A stretch of DNA of 64,000 nucleotides from Bacteroidia bacterium (GCA_021287165.1 JAJTAY010000033.1:150287-214286); one strand, 5' to 3'; shown: positions 1 to 10,316, counted from the first letter of the stretch. Notes: generated by a model not told the origin, from the sequence alone. Translations and numbers: made by a program.

Positions 1-9
1 TCTATTATC

Positions 10-3000
10 CTACGGTATCTGATAGATAAGGGAGCTGTTGCGATAGCCCGGCAGGTTTTTGTACCAATCGGGGAACTGAATGCCACCGCTCATGGCCCAG
101 GCTGCAAATTTTAGGTGAGCTCCGATAATATCCTGCTTTTCAATAGGATAATCAAAGGACTCATAAATATTGATGGCCCAGGGCAGGTTGTTCGAAGTCA
201 CATACCAGCGATTCGTTGATGGATTGCTGTTGTCGTCATCCTGACCGAACAAACTCATGTTTGCCAGGTCGGTGGGTGGATAGTAAGGCAAGTGCACCTC
301 GTGGCTACGCACTTTGTTTACAATGATGAAGGGATTGAAATTACCTATGTTGAGATCATTGATGCCAACCACATTCGGCTCGAAGTTTATGGTCATCACC
401 ATTGTAACGGGTGTAACGTAAGGCGCGCCTGGCGTTGTGTTCACACCGATTCCCATTCCGGGATGCGGCATGTGTGCAAAGGCGTTGTCGAAGAGAATAA
501 AGGTTGGTTTGCTCTGTCCGGCTTCGGTTCCATTGCTCAGCAGCGTAACGACGTTATCGGTGAGTTGATGTCCCGTTACCGAGGTGATGCTGGTGGGGCT
601 GATGTTGCTCTGAAGCTGGAATCCAAACCCGTTTTCATACGAAGCACCAAATGCTTTGATGGTAAAGGTTCCGATGAGCTGCTCAACCTTATTGGAAGTA
701 TTGGCGATGATCTCAAACTGATAGTCGATCACCATGTCGTTGAAGTCGTAGTCGCCCTTTGCAGGCCAGAGGTCTTCATAGGCCAGTGTGCCGGGACCGG
801 TGGCCGGGAACAGGTTCGAGGTGCCCTCGATCACCGTTACGGTAATGGTTGCGATAGAGCAGAGATTATTTTGGTCGCATACCTGATATTGAACGGTTAC
901 AACACCTGAGAATGTGGGAACGGGAGTGAAGGTAACCACACCCGTAACAGGATTAACCGTGAAGGTTCCTTCTGTTGCCGGATTGGGAAGTGTGCCTGGG
1001 ACCAAAGTAACAGTGGTCGGGTCGAGGGGTGTGCTTCCAGGAGTATCATTGGCAAGTACGTCAATGGTCACAGGGTTGCCCTGAAGCGAAGTACCCGTAT
1101 CGTTATTGGCAGTAGGGCCTGCTGGGGCTCCTACGACCACAGTAACAAGGGCCTGGTCGCAAAGGTTATTCTGGTCGCAAACCTGATACTCTACAGTAGT
1201 TGTTCCGCTGAAACCACTCGCAGGGGTGAAAGTGATCTGACCAGTAACGTTGTTAACGCTGAATACGCCCTGGCTTGCCGGTGGTGTGGTGCCAGTCACC
1301 AGGGTCACCGAACTCGGTACAATGGGAGTGCTTCCGGCAACATCGTTGGCAAGTACGTTGACCGTAACAGGAGTATTGTATGGTGTTGTTGCATTGTCGT
1401 CAACAGCTGTCGGGCCAGTGGCCGAACCAACTGTTACTGTAACGAGAGCCGTGCTGCAAAGGTTGTTCTGGTCGCAAACCTGATACTGGACTGTAGCCGG
1501 TCCGCTAAAGCCTGGAGCAGGGGTGAAAGTAATCTGGCCAGTAACTGGATTTACAGTAAATACGCCCTGCGATGCAGGAGGTGTAGTTCCGGGTACCAGA
1601 GTTACCGAACCAGGCACCAGCGGTGTGCTGCCGGGGGTATCATTGGCAAGAACATCGATCGTAACCGGTGTATTGTATGGGGTTGAGGCATTGTCGGGAT
1701 TGGCTGTTGGGCCGGCAGGTGGGCCAACCGTAACGGTAACAAGGGCAATGTCGCAGAGGTTAAGCTCGTCGCACACCTGATATTGAACAGTCGAAACACC
1801 GCTGAATCCGGCAGCCGGGGTAAAGGTAATTTGTCCGGTGGTGCCGTTGACGGTAAATACGCCCTGAGATGCAGGTGGAGTTGTTCCGGCAACGAGTGTT
1901 ACCGACGAAGGTACCAGAGGTGTATTACCCGGAGTATCGTTTGACAAAACATTGATTGTAACAGGGGTATTGTAGGGAGTAGTGGCGTTGTCGTCAACGG
2001 CAGTGGGACCCGAAGGAGCACCAACCGTAACTGTTACAAGAGCAATGTCGCAGAGATTAATCTGGTCGCAAACCTGATACTGAACAGTGGAAACACCGCT
2101 GAAACCCGCTGCAGGAACAAAGGTTATCACACCGGTTGTATTGTTTACAATAAACACACCTTGTGAAGCCGGAGGAGTTGTGCCTGCAACCAGTGTTACC
2201 GATGAAGGCACAAGCGGCGAATTGCCGGGAATATCGTTGGCAAGCACAGTGATCTGAACCGGCGTGTTATAGGGTGTAGTAGCATTGTCATCTACAGCTG
2301 TAGGTCCTGATGGGGAGCCAACCGTGACTGTTACAACAGCCTGGGCGCAAAGATTGAGCTGGTCGCAAACCTGATAGCTTACAGTGGCAGGTCCACTGAA
2401 TCCCACAGCTGGAGTGAAAGTGATCTGACCGGTAACATTGTTCACCGTGAAAACTCCTGTCGAGGCAGGCGGTATTGTACCCGGAACAAGGGTAACCGAT
2501 GATGGCACAAGCGGACTGCTGCCGGGCGTGTCGTTTGCCAGCACATTGACCGTAACTGGTGTGTTATAAGGTGTTGAAGCGTTATCGTTGTTAGCAGTCG
2601 GGCCGGTGGGAGGACCAACGACAACTGTAATAGTAGCATCATCGCAGAAGCCAAGCTGGTCGCAAACCTGATACTGCACTGTGGAGGTGCCGCTGAATCC
2701 AACGGCAGGAGTAAAGGTTACCTGTCCTGTAACGTTGTTTACACTAAACACGCCTTCAGAGGCCGGAGGAGTCGTTCCGGCGACCAGACTTACTGTTGAA
2801 GGCACCAAAGGACTGTCGCCGGGGGTATCATTTGCAAGCACATTGATCGTAACCGGGGTGTTGTAGGGCGTGGTTGCATTATCGTTATTGGCAGTTGGGC
2901 CGGCCGGATTTTGCACCAATACAGTTACCGTAGCCTGTGTACAAAGGTTGATCTGGTCGCAAACCTGATACTGAACTGTTGAGGTGCCAAAAAATCCAAC

Positions 3001-5142
3001 TGCAGGCGTGAATGTGATCTGTCCGGTTACATTGTTTACTGAGAAAACCCCTTGTGAAGCGGGTGGTGTGGTTCCTGCAACAAGTGTAACCGTCGAAGGC
3101 ACAAGCGGATGGCTTCCGGCCACATCGTTGGCAAGAGGATTAAGCGTAACAGGTGTATTGTAAGGGGTTGTGGCATTGTCGTTATTAGCCGTAGGTCCTG
3201 TCGGAGGCCCAACAATAACGGTCACCAGCGCTGTGGCGCATAGGTTAACCTGGTCGCAAACCTGATACTGAACGGTGCTTGTACCGCTAAAACCAACTGC
3301 CGGTGTGAAGGTTACAACTCCTGTAGTGTTGTTTACGGTGAATACTCCCTGTGAGGCGGGAGGAGTAGTGCCAGCTACAAGGGTAACCGATGAAGGAACC
3401 AGTGGCGTGCTGCCTGCAATATCGTTGGCCAGCACAGTGATGTTAACTGGCGTAAGATAAGGAGTCGAGGCATTGTCATTAACAGCTGTTGGTCCTCCGG
3501 GAGCGCCAACAGTAACGGTTACCAATGTTGTGCTGCAAAGGTTATTCTGGTCGCAAACCTGATACTGTACGGTGCTTGTTCCACTGAATAGCGGTGCTGG
3601 AGTAAAGGTTATCTGTCCTGTAACGTTGTTTACGCTGAAAACGCCCTGCGAAGCGGGAGGAATTGATCCCGGCACAAGGGTAACGGTCGAGGGAACGAGT
3701 GGCGTATCACCGGGGGTATCGTTGGTAAGCACATTAATGGTAACCGGTGTGTTGAATGCCGTGGAAGCATTGTCGGGATTGGCTGTTGGGCCGATTGGGG
3801 GCCTTACGATGACAATTTCCGAGCTATAGGTAACCCTGCCGCAATTATCAGTAACTCTTACCGAAATTGTACATTCGGTATTGGAGGTCACTGTTGGAGC
3901 GTTGTAAGTTGTTGTTGCCGATGTGGGCGAGCTAAAGCTACCACCCGTGCAAGAGCTTGACCACAGATAAGTGTATGGAGGGTTGCCGGTTGTAGGGTTA
4001 ACGCTCAGGCTGATCGACGATCCAGAAACAACGGTATTGGGAATTGAAACCGTGAGCTGAGGTTGCTTTTTGATACCAGCTTCGAGGATGAAATTGAAAT
4101 AGGAGCGCATGGCTGCAATATTGGCAGCAGCAGTACCATCATGATCGTGACCTGCAAGATAGGCAACCCATCCGGAATTCGGATTGCCATAGGCCGGCCC
4201 GTAAACCAAAACCGAAGCTTCGTTGGGATTGGCATTGGTGTGCGTTGGCTGATAGATGGCAACCCTTGTTGTTGGCCTCCATGAGCTGACGTTCTTGTAG
4301 GGAATGTAAATCTGTTCCGAACCATTGGTAGTAGCTGCATTCAGTGTGCCGATGAATTGCATCACCGGATCAGAGTTGTAGGCTGGATTATAGACATAAG
4401 TTGCAGGACTGCCATCGGAATGACTTCCCCATGGCGTAAGGCCATTGGTACTGAGAAAACGATAACCAAGATAGGTTGGAGTGTTGGCTTCGAGGGCACT
4501 TACTGCACGACAGGCGGCCCAGAGCCAACCACCATTAGTAACATAATCGTTCAAAGCGGTTTTCCATGATGCAACCCAGTTCCGGGGGTCGGCGTGTGGC
4601 AATACATAGATATCATCGCAACCGGTCAGCATGGTTGGGTTGCCATTCAGCACATACGATGTGGTTGGCACCTCTGCGCGGCCATAGTAAGCCGCAACAA
4701 TACCGTCATTTTTGTCATCCAGTACTGCCCTTGGCCAGCTGGTCAGACGTTTGTGCACCGGTGCAGTAAACGAAACATTGATTGGCCCGTCCACTATAAC
4801 ACCTTTTGACTTCCAGGTGTTAATGGTGGCAAGCACCGCGGGGGTAATATAGCTCGCCGGAATTACGAATGGTCCGCCACGATAATTTTTTGAGTTCACC
4901 GTAACATCAGTTCCATCCTTTACCTTGGCGGGATTAATAACCCAGCGCACAGGAATCGAATGGGTTACGATCAACTGATAAACAAGCCCATAAGGCTTGA
5001 GGCTGTTGTTTACGGTGGGTGTGCCAGCACCCATGTCGATGATGTAGGCACCCGGGCTGAACGTTTCGTTTTGGCCGTAGGTGGCAGCACCAAATGCCAT
5101 AATCAGCATCAGGAGGCTTAATTTTAATCTCAATGGTTTCAT
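10..5142 (-). CDS. Giant exported repeat protein with ten Ig-like repeats and LruC C-terminus
   Basis: Predicted exported protein of 1710 residues. Residues 1-23 form a signal peptide ending AATYGQ. Residues about 25-360 match no family I recognise. Residues about 360-448 look like one Ig/PKD-type domain. From residue 451 to about 1437 there are ten tandem copies of a ~99-residue cadherin/Ig-like unit, each opening with GPTA and an Asp-rich DN pair and containing VLANDxxG and V(T)GxxTFTP; most end in CDQxNLC, so each copy probably holds its own disulfide. Residues about 1440-1700 form an LruC module (DUF4842) with the acidic motif GDYDFND. No classical T9SS tail is visible. The gene follows the 173-residue exported protein by 52 bp with no clear promoter between, so cotranscription is likely. 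Role as surface adhesin or matrix protein is inferred only from architecture. Confidence 0.85.
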   Translation of the reverse strand: MKPLRLKLSLLMLIMAFGAATYGQNETFSPGAYIIDMGAGTPTVNNSLKPYGLVYQLIVTHSIPVRWVINPAKVKDGTDVTVNSKNYRGGPFVIPASYITPAVLATINTWKSKGVIVDGPINVSFTAPVHKRLTSWPRAVLDDKNDGIVAAYYGRAEVPTTSYVLNGNPTMLTGCDDIYVLPHADPRNWVASWKTALNDYVTNGGWLWAACRAVSALEANTPTYLGYRFLSTNGLTPWGSHSDGSPATYVYNPAYNSDPVMQFIGTLNAATTNGSEQIYIPYKNVSSWRPTTRVAIYQPTHTNANPNEASVLVYGPAYGNPNSGWVAYLAGHDHDGTAAANIAAMRSYFNFILEAGIKKQPQLTVSIPNTVVSGSSISLSVNPTTGNPPYTYLWSSSCTGGSFSSPTSATTTYNAPTVTSNTECTISVRVTDNCGRVTYSSEIVIVRPPIGPTANPDNASTAFNTPVTINVLTNDTPGDTPLVPSTVTLVPGSIPPASQGVFSVNNVTGQITFTPAPLFSGTSTVQYQVCDQNNLCSTTLVTVTVGAPGGPTAVNDNASTPYLTPVNITVLANDIAGSTPLVPSSVTLVAGTTPPASQGVFTVNNTTGVVTFTPAVGFSGTSTVQYQVCDQVNLCATALVTVIVGPPTGPTANNDNATTPYNTPVTLNPLANDVAGSHPLVPSTVTLVAGTTPPASQGVFSVNNVTGQITFTPAVGFFGTSTVQYQVCDQINLCTQATVTVLVQNPAGPTANNDNATTPYNTPVTINVLANDTPGDSPLVPSTVSLVAGTTPPASEGVFSVNNVTGQVTFTPAVGFSGTSTVQYQVCDQLGFCDDATITVVVGPPTGPTANNDNASTPYNTPVTVNVLANDTPGSSPLVPSSVTLVPGTIPPASTGVFTVNNVTGQITFTPAVGFSGPATVSYQVCDQLNLCAQAVVTVTVGSPSGPTAVDDNATTPYNTPVQITVLANDIPGNSPLVPSSVTLVAGTTPPASQGVFIVNNTTGVITFVPAAGFSGVSTVQYQVCDQINLCDIALVTVTVGAPSGPTAVDDNATTPYNTPVTINVLSNDTPGNTPLVPSSVTLVAGTTPPASQGVFTVNGTTGQITFTPAAGFSGVSTVQYQVCDELNLCDIALVTVTVGPPAGPTANPDNASTPYNTPVTIDVLANDTPGSTPLVPGSVTLVPGTTPPASQGVFTVNPVTGQITFTPAPGFSGPATVQYQVCDQNNLCSTALVTVTVGSATGPTAVDDNATTPYNTPVTVNVLANDVAGSTPIVPSSVTLVTGTTPPASQGVFSVNNVTGQITFTPASGFSGTTTVEYQVCDQNNLCDQALVTVVVGAPAGPTANNDTGTSLQGNPVTIDVLANDTPGSTPLDPTTVTLVPGTLPNPATEGTFTVNPVTGVVTFTPVPTFSGVVTVQYQVCDQNNLCSIATITVTVIEGTSNLFPATGPGTLAYEDLWPAKGDYDFNDMVIDYQFEIIANTSNKVEQLIGTFTIKAFGASYENGFGFQLQSNISPTSITSVTGHQLTDNVVTLLSNGTEAGQSKPTFILFDNAFAHMPHPGMGIGVNTTPGAPYVTPVTMVMTINFEPNVVGINDLNIGNFNPFIIVNKVRSHEVHLPYYPPTDLANMSLFGQDDDNSNPSTNRWYVTSNNLPWAINIYESFDYPIEKQDIIGAHLKFAAWAMSGGIQFPDWYKNLPGYRNSSLIYQIP
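830..3792 (-). repeat. Ten tandem ~297-bp repeats inside the giant gene
   Basis: The coding sequence contains ten head-to-tail units of about 297 bp. The block ctggtcgcaaacctgata recurs at this spacing, with small changes in some copies. The units have diverged at third positions and in a few codons, so this is an old expansion rather than a fresh amplification. It is a likely site of copy-number change and of assembly collapse. Confidence 0.9.
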
Positions 5143-5194
5143 CGCTAATTTTGGTTATTTGATTTTTACTTATTCTTTACTGATCTATATGTTG

Positions 5195-5716
5195 TTACTT
5201 TCGGTATGTTTTCCAAATCTTTTTGTCCGTATCGCTTTTGAAATTTTGAAAAAAAAGGGCGGCAGAGGCAGGCGCATTCTTTCCTTTATACTCAAAATTT
5301 ATTAAGCCTCCACATACATGTCCCTCATTTACAAACACTTTTCCTTTCTGATCCATCGCCACACAAACATCACCTACTGCTTCGTCATCATGCGCTGAAT
5401 TGCAGACAAAATGAATACGATCCCCATTTTCAAAGTCAACCCAGGCTTCCCTGATAACCCTGACACGAAAGGCTATTAAGCCGTCTTCCTGCTCGTATTC
5501 ATTAACAACAACTTTTTGAAGCATATCCGGGCCGCCTGAGTTTTCAAGATATGTGACTGTATTTATTATCCATTCGCTTCTTTTCTGTGCGTCAAACTTG
5601 TGCCCATGATGAAGGGTTTGCGCCGCAAGCTGGCCAAATCCCGCCAATAGCAAAAGCATCAAACCGATAAACCTTTTGCCCGGGTTAAACACGATATGTT
5701 TTAGCACCGCTGACAT
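5195..5716 (-). CDS. Small exported protein of unknown function
   Basis: 173 residues. A basic N-terminus is followed by a hydrophobic stretch (GLMLLLLAGFGQLAAQ) that reads as a signal peptide cut after AAQ, giving a mature protein of about 140 residues. I recognise no family. The mature part is soluble and charged, with Cys residues in FVCNSAH, GDVCVAM and GHVCGG. It lies 6 bp downstream of the 118-residue lipoprotein and 52 bp upstream of the 1710-residue LruC protein on the same strand, so it is probably part of one exported-protein operon. Confidence 0.65.
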   Translation of the reverse strand: MSAVLKHIVFNPGKRFIGLMLLLLAGFGQLAAQTLHHGHKFDAQKRSEWIINTVTYLENSGGPDMLQKVVVNEYEQEDGLIAFRVRVIREAWVDFENGDRIHFVCNSAHDDEAVGDVCVAMDQKGKVFVNEGHVCGGLINFEYKGKNAPASAALFFQNFKSDTDKKIWKTYRK

Positions 5717-5722
5717 AAATAC

Positions 5723-6079
5723 TTAGTTGAACTGCCTGCTGATGACCGATCCGGTAAGCTCAACCTCGGCAGTTTGGTCTTTAAACACCAGCACCACCCT
5801 TTTCTCGTAAGTGGGCAGCGTAAGCTTAATGGTGTAAGGACTTCCCTGCACCAGATAAGCCCGGTGGTATGTAGCTCCACTTTTGGAATTCACAGCAACC
5901 AAACCAGCTGAACCAGCCTGAAACGTAAAGGTGTAATCTTTGGTAGTCTTCCAGTCAAAATTGGCCGGCACCTTTAACTCTTCCATAGATCCTGGTGCAT
6001 TTGGTTCGAAGCGATCCTTGCGACAGGAATAAAGTGAGGCAAGAACTGCTATCATCAGAAAGAATACGATCTTTTTCAT
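5723..6079 (-). CDS. Putative lipoprotein resembling the N-terminal part of LruC-type lipoproteins
   Basis: 118 residues with a lipoprotein signal peptide (MKKIVFFLMIAVLASLYSC; Cys 19 as the lipidated residue). The mature part contains KVPANFDWKTTKDYTF. From memory this resembles the region just after the lipidation site in many Bacteroidetes LruC-domain lipoproteins, but here no LruC domain follows in the same reading frame. The genes on both sides do carry LruC domains. It may be a stand-alone module that works with them or the remnant of a split gene. The gene starts 133 bp downstream of the 1367-residue protein. Function unknown. Confidence 0.65.
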   Translation of the reverse strand: MKKIVFFLMIAVLASLYSCRKDRFEPNAPGSMEELKVPANFDWKTTKDYTFTFQAGSAGLVAVNSKSGATYHRAYLVQGSPYTIKLTLPTYEKRVVLVFKDQTAEVELTGSVISRQFN

Positions 6080-6212
6080 ATCTAAAAAGTTTTATGCAAA
6101 ACACAACGTCAATAATTATGCCATCATCATAACTACTTGATTTACAATGAATATTTTAATTTAGACTGTTTTTAATTTCCAATATTAGGAAAAAAACAGT
6201 CCGATGTCAATT

Positions 6213-9200
6213 TTATTCCCTTTTTTGGTAAATCAGTTGTTCATTCCGGTAGCCCGGCAGGTTGCGATACCAATCGGGGAATTGAACGCCACCGCTTACC
6301 GCCCAAGGCACAAATTTTTGATAGGCCTGTGTGATGTCGCGCTTTTCCTTAGGATAATCGAAACTTTGATAGAGGTTTATGCCCCAGGGCAGATTGTTTG
6401 CTGTAACATAGAATTTGCCCTGCTGAGGCCGGCTGGCGTCTTCCCATTTGCCGAACAATGAAGCATCGGCCTTGATCGTCGGAAGATAATTGGGCAGGTG
6501 AATTTCGTGTCCGCGCACCTTGTTGACAATAAGGAAGGGGTTGAAATTCCCGATATTGAGGTCGTTAAGGGTGGTACTGCCCGGTTCAAAATTCATGTTG
6601 ATGACAATCGTAACCGGCTCAACATAAGGCGCATCGGGCTCGGTGTTCACGCCTATGCCTATGCCGGGATGCTGCATCTGGGTAAAGGTATTATCGAATA
6701 CGATGATCGTGGCCTTATCCTGACCTTCTTCCAATCCCCTGCTGTTGAGCTGGATAAATCCCTCGGTAAGTCTCGAACCACTCACAGTTAATTTAGTTTG
6801 ATCTACTGTGGCCGGAAGTTGGAAACCAAAACCGTTTTCCAGGGCTGCCCCAAAGGCTTTAATTGTAAATGTTCCAACGGCGTTTACTACATGGTTGGTT
6901 AAGTCGCCCCGCATTTCGAACTGATAGTCAATCACAAGGTCGTTGAAATCGTAGTCGCCTTTGCCGGGCCACAAGTCTTCAAAGGCCAATGTGCCAGGTC
7001 CGGTGGCGGGATAAAGATTGGTGAGCGGTTCGATGATGTTGATGGTGAGCTGCGCCTGAGCGGCGAGGGAATTCATGTCATTAATGGAATATTGCGTAAC
7101 CACCGTGCCGGTGAAATTGGCAACCGGAGTGAAAGTCATCAGGCCGGTGGCCGGGTCGATGGTCAGGCTGCCCTGGGTGGCAGGATTGGGAGCAGTGCCG
7201 GCAACGAGCTGCACACTGGCCGGGTTGATGGGGGCATCGCCGGGCAAGTCGTTGGCCAATGCATTGATGCTGAGCACTTCGTTCTTAATTCCTGTTGCAA
7301 CATCATCCACAGCCGTTGGCCCGTTGAGCGGCACTACAATCACTGCCACAGTTGCCGAATTGTTTGAAGGGTTGGGATCGGTCTGATCGGCCGAGGCTGT
7401 GGCTGTATTGTTGTACTGACCCGTTGGGAGAACTTTGGCTGTAATGGTCATGGGAAACATCATTCCCGGTGTAATAGCGGGCAAAGTCCAGTTTGGTGCA
7501 TTCCAGCTCCCGTAAGGTACATTTACCGAAACAAGTTGGTATCCGTTGGGTAACTGATCCTCAACCACCACATTTGTAGCCTGTATATTTCCCAGATTAA
7601 ACACCTTGATTGTGAACACCACATTTGTACCCACATCAGGGTTGGCGTTGTTCACAGTCTTCTCAACCTTTAGATCAATGGCATTGATAGGTATTATCTG
7701 AATATATTTACTGTTGTTCGAGGTGTTATGATCGTAGTTGTCGCAGAAAAAACTGGGGGAAATGGGCAAAGTTCCACCTTGATTGACTTTTAACTGAAGC
7801 GAAAGCGTTTTTTCATCTCCTGAGGCCATGTTTCCAATTTCCCAATAGTTGGCTGGACTCAAAAAGTTTCCACCACTGGCATTGAATGAAATAACCTGCA
7901 AGCCAGGGTGTAACGTAACAGGGCCGCGCGTAGCCAGGGCTGTATGTGGGCCATGATTGATTACGCGAACGGTACAGCTTATTTCAGAGCCAACGATTGG
8001 TGTAGTGTTTGAAACTTCCATCTGCACTTCGAGATCGCTGGTTTGCCTCGGGCTTACACTAGCTGTTGCGCTGTTGTTGGCCGTATTCAGATCGGGCTGG
8101 GCACCGGAAATAGTGGCTGTATTGGCATAACTGCCGGTAGTGAGCACCTTAGCCGTTAACAGCATTGTGCGCCAGGCGCCATTGGGCAGGCTGCCGATGT
8201 TCCAGTTGGGCGCCTCCCAGGTTCCGGCGTTTGGCGTTGCGTTGATCAATGTGTAACCATCGGGCAAAAGGTCGGTTACCACCACACCCGTAGCTGTACC
8301 CGGAGTTGTATTCAAGGCGTTGATGGTGAATGTAACCACCTGATCATAGTAAGGATTGGCAACGTCAACGGTTTTCTGAACTGCCAGGTCGTAGGCTGAT
8401 GTAGGCTGAAATAGGATAGATATATAGTTGTTAGAGCCATTAGGGTCAAAGTTTTGTTGGCCTGCGGAACCAGTGATCTGTTGGGGAGTGTTGGAATTTA
8501 CTTTTAATATTAAGCTCATTGAGGTCGTCTGGTTCGCTCCCAGATTGCCAACGGACCATGTAGAACCGCTGAACGTCCCCATCTGTGTTGTAGCCTGTAC
8601 AAACTGGAAGCCTGGGTAATATACAAGGTTAACGTTTGCCTGGTTTGATGTCGATGGCCCGTTGTTTGTCAGCTGAACGTCCAGCGTAACATTCTCACCG
8701 TACAGCGGATTCAGATTTGAAGGTGTGATACTTAATGCCAGATCCGCTATCTGGGGATAAATTGACACCGAGGCCGTGTTGTTGGAAGTATTGGGGTCGG
8801 TGAGTTCGCTTTGCACCGTGGCCGAGTTTATATAACTGCCTGTGGGGAGCACCCGCGCCACAAGGTTTAAAGTTGCTGTTTGCCCGGGATTTAACTGATA
8901 ACCGGTGATAGTCCAGATGTTTGTCGAGAAAGTCCCCATGCTGTTTGTGTGGCTCACATACTGCAATCCTGAGGGTAGAAAATCGGTGACCGTGATGTTG
9001 GCGGGCGCCGCAGGACCGTTGTTTTTTACCTGAATGGTATAGGTTACATTTTGGTTGACCACAGGATATAGGTTATCAACCACTTTGGTGATCTGAAGGT
9101 CGCTTGTCGTCTGAGGGTTAACGGTTGCCGTAGATTGGTTGTTGGCCGTCACCGGGTCGGTGTAATAATTGCCCATGGGTGCAAGGCTGGCCGTATTTGC

Positions 9201-10316
9201 ATAATTGCCGCCGCTTTTCACGCGTGCGTAAAGAATTGCCTGCACTTCCTGGTAAGGGCTAAGATCCCCGATATTCCAATAAGGATTGGTCCAGTTGCCC
9301 GCCTGCAGGTTGATACTAAGAAACTCATAACCGGAAGGCAGCAAATCCTGCACACGGATGCTTCTTGCCAAGAATGGGCTGTTGTTTACCACCTTAATTA
9401 AGAAGCTGATTTGCTGGCCTACGCCTGGGTTGGGATGACTGGGTAGTTTGGTCACCATGACATCGCATGGAGGAAGTTGTGGACCGCAGGGTTGGGAATA
9501 TGCAATACTGGCACTATTAATGCGTGGTCCTGAAAATAGAGACAGATTGGGCGTTACAGAAGCATACCAATAACCCAGTTCCGGGGTACCCGAGAAACCG
9601 CTCGTGTAGATTTGTCCGTTTGCAACATAAATGGAATAGATTGAGCCTGTAATCGTGGAGCCTGATAGATAGATACTTCCGGGGTTATTGGTAAAAAGCC
9701 TCAGATTATCGGCGTTTATAAAGGAATTACCTAAATTGAGATCGCCGCTGGTATGACTGCCCGCAAAAAGTCCAGTATTTGTAATAGTGGCATAGTTGGA
9801 GCTTGTCCCCACAGTTTGCCAATGCATGCGTCCTGCTGTCGAAACACAAGAATTACTGATAAGCAGCGATGTAGGATACATAATCATATACCCTCCAACC
9901 CTGACAATGGCATCCTCCCACAGTATATTTCCCGAGTATAGGCTGTAGTAGGTAGTTGTGTAAGATGTTCCAAACACCTCAAAGCTGCCATTTTGTATCT
10001 TGAATGTGGCACTGGGGCTATTCATTGTAAAAGAAGAATTGCTTGATGCCCTGAGGCTCCCGCCATTATCAATAATCAACGAGGCACTGGAAGACAGTTG
10101 TATTGCCAGGGCATAGGCATTCACCAGATTACCGTTGGTGATCCGCACTACATAATTACTGCCAATATAGGGCGATGGCGCCCCGCTCGCCCCTCCGCTG
10201 GTAGCCCAGATTGCAGGATTCGACCAGTCGCCGCTGGCAATACTGGTCCAGGTGGGCTGTGCCATCGCACTGAGGGCAACAACCACAAGGATAAAGCTAA
10301 GCACAATCCGTTTCAT
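6213..10316 (-). CDS. Giant exported DUF11-repeat protein with LruC C-terminus
   Basis: 1367 residues. Signal peptide at residues 1-19 (FILVVVALSAMAQ). Residues about 20-285 look like a parallel-beta region of the kind seen at the head of Bacteroidetes adhesins. Then come six DUF11 repeats, recognisable by openings such as SDLQITK, YDLAVQK and IDLKVEK and by DLLPxGY motifs. One Ig-like unit beginning GPTAVDD follows, of the same kind as the ten in the 1710-residue protein, then an LruC module with GDYDFND. The C-terminal parts of the two giant proteins align closely (both have ATGPGTLA, GIGVNT and NIGNFNPF), so they are paralogues that swapped their central repeats. Surface location and adhesion are inferred. 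Confidence 0.85.
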   Translation of the reverse strand: MKRIVLSFILVVVALSAMAQPTWTSIASGDWSNPAIWATSGGASGAPSPYIGSNYVVRITNGNLVNAYALAIQLSSSASLIIDNGGSLRASSNSSFTMNSPSATFKIQNGSFEVFGTSYTTTYYSLYSGNILWEDAIVRVGGYMIMYPTSLLISNSCVSTAGRMHWQTVGTSSNYATITNTGLFAGSHTSGDLNLGNSFINADNLRLFTNNPGSIYLSGSTITGSIYSIYVANGQIYTSGFSGTPELGYWYASVTPNLSLFSGPRINSASIAYSQPCGPQLPPCDVMVTKLPSHPNPGVGQQISFLIKVVNNSPFLARSIRVQDLLPSGYEFLSINLQAGNWTNPYWNIGDLSPYQEVQAILYARVKSGGNYANTASLAPMGNYYTDPVTANNQSTATVNPQTTSDLQITKVVDNLYPVVNQNVTYTIQVKNNGPAAPANITVTDFLPSGLQYVSHTNSMGTFSTNIWTITGYQLNPGQTATLNLVARVLPTGSYINSATVQSELTDPNTSNNTASVSIYPQIADLALSITPSNLNPLYGENVTLDVQLTNNGPSTSNQANVNLVYYPGFQFVQATTQMGTFSGSTWSVGNLGANQTTSMSLILKVNSNTPQQITGSAGQQNFDPNGSNNYISILFQPTSAYDLAVQKTVDVANPYYDQVVTFTINALNTTPGTATGVVVTDLLPDGYTLINATPNAGTWEAPNWNIGSLPNGAWRTMLLTAKVLTTGSYANTATISGAQPDLNTANNSATASVSPRQTSDLEVQMEVSNTTPIVGSEISCTVRVINHGPHTALATRGPVTLHPGLQVISFNASGGNFLSPANYWEIGNMASGDEKTLSLQLKVNQGGTLPISPSFFCDNYDHNTSNNSKYIQIIPINAIDLKVEKTVNNANPDVGTNVVFTIKVFNLGNIQATNVVVEDQLPNGYQLVSVNVPYGSWNAPNWTLPAITPGMMFPMTITAKVLPTGQYNNTATASADQTDPNPSNNSATVAVIVVPLNGPTAVDDVATGIKNEVLSINALANDLPGDAPINPASVQLVAGTAPNPATQGSLTIDPATGLMTFTPVANFTGTVVTQYSINDMNSLAAQAQLTINIIEPLTNLYPATGPGTLAFEDLWPGKGDYDFNDLVIDYQFEMRGDLTNHVVNAVGTFTIKAFGAALENGFGFQLPATVDQTKLTVSGSRLTEGFIQLNSRGLEEGQDKATIIVFDNTFTQMQHPGIGIGVNTEPDAPYVEPVTIVINMNFEPGSTTLNDLNIGNFNPFLIVNKVRGHEIHLPNYLPTIKADASLFGKWEDASRPQQGKFYVTANNLPWGINLYQSFDYPKEKRDITQAYQKFVPWAVSGGVQFPDWYRNLPGYRNEQLIYQKRE

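Noticed and set aside
830..3792. Periodic repeats as a CRISPR array or minisatellite
   Set aside because: The units are about 297 bp, lack spacers and keep the reading frame; they encode protein domains.
292..4809. Several open frames of 60-205 codons on the plus strand across the first giant gene
   Set aside because: They lie opposite the repeat-encoding frame, recur with the 297-bp period and have no family match. They are shadows of the biased codon use of the real gene.
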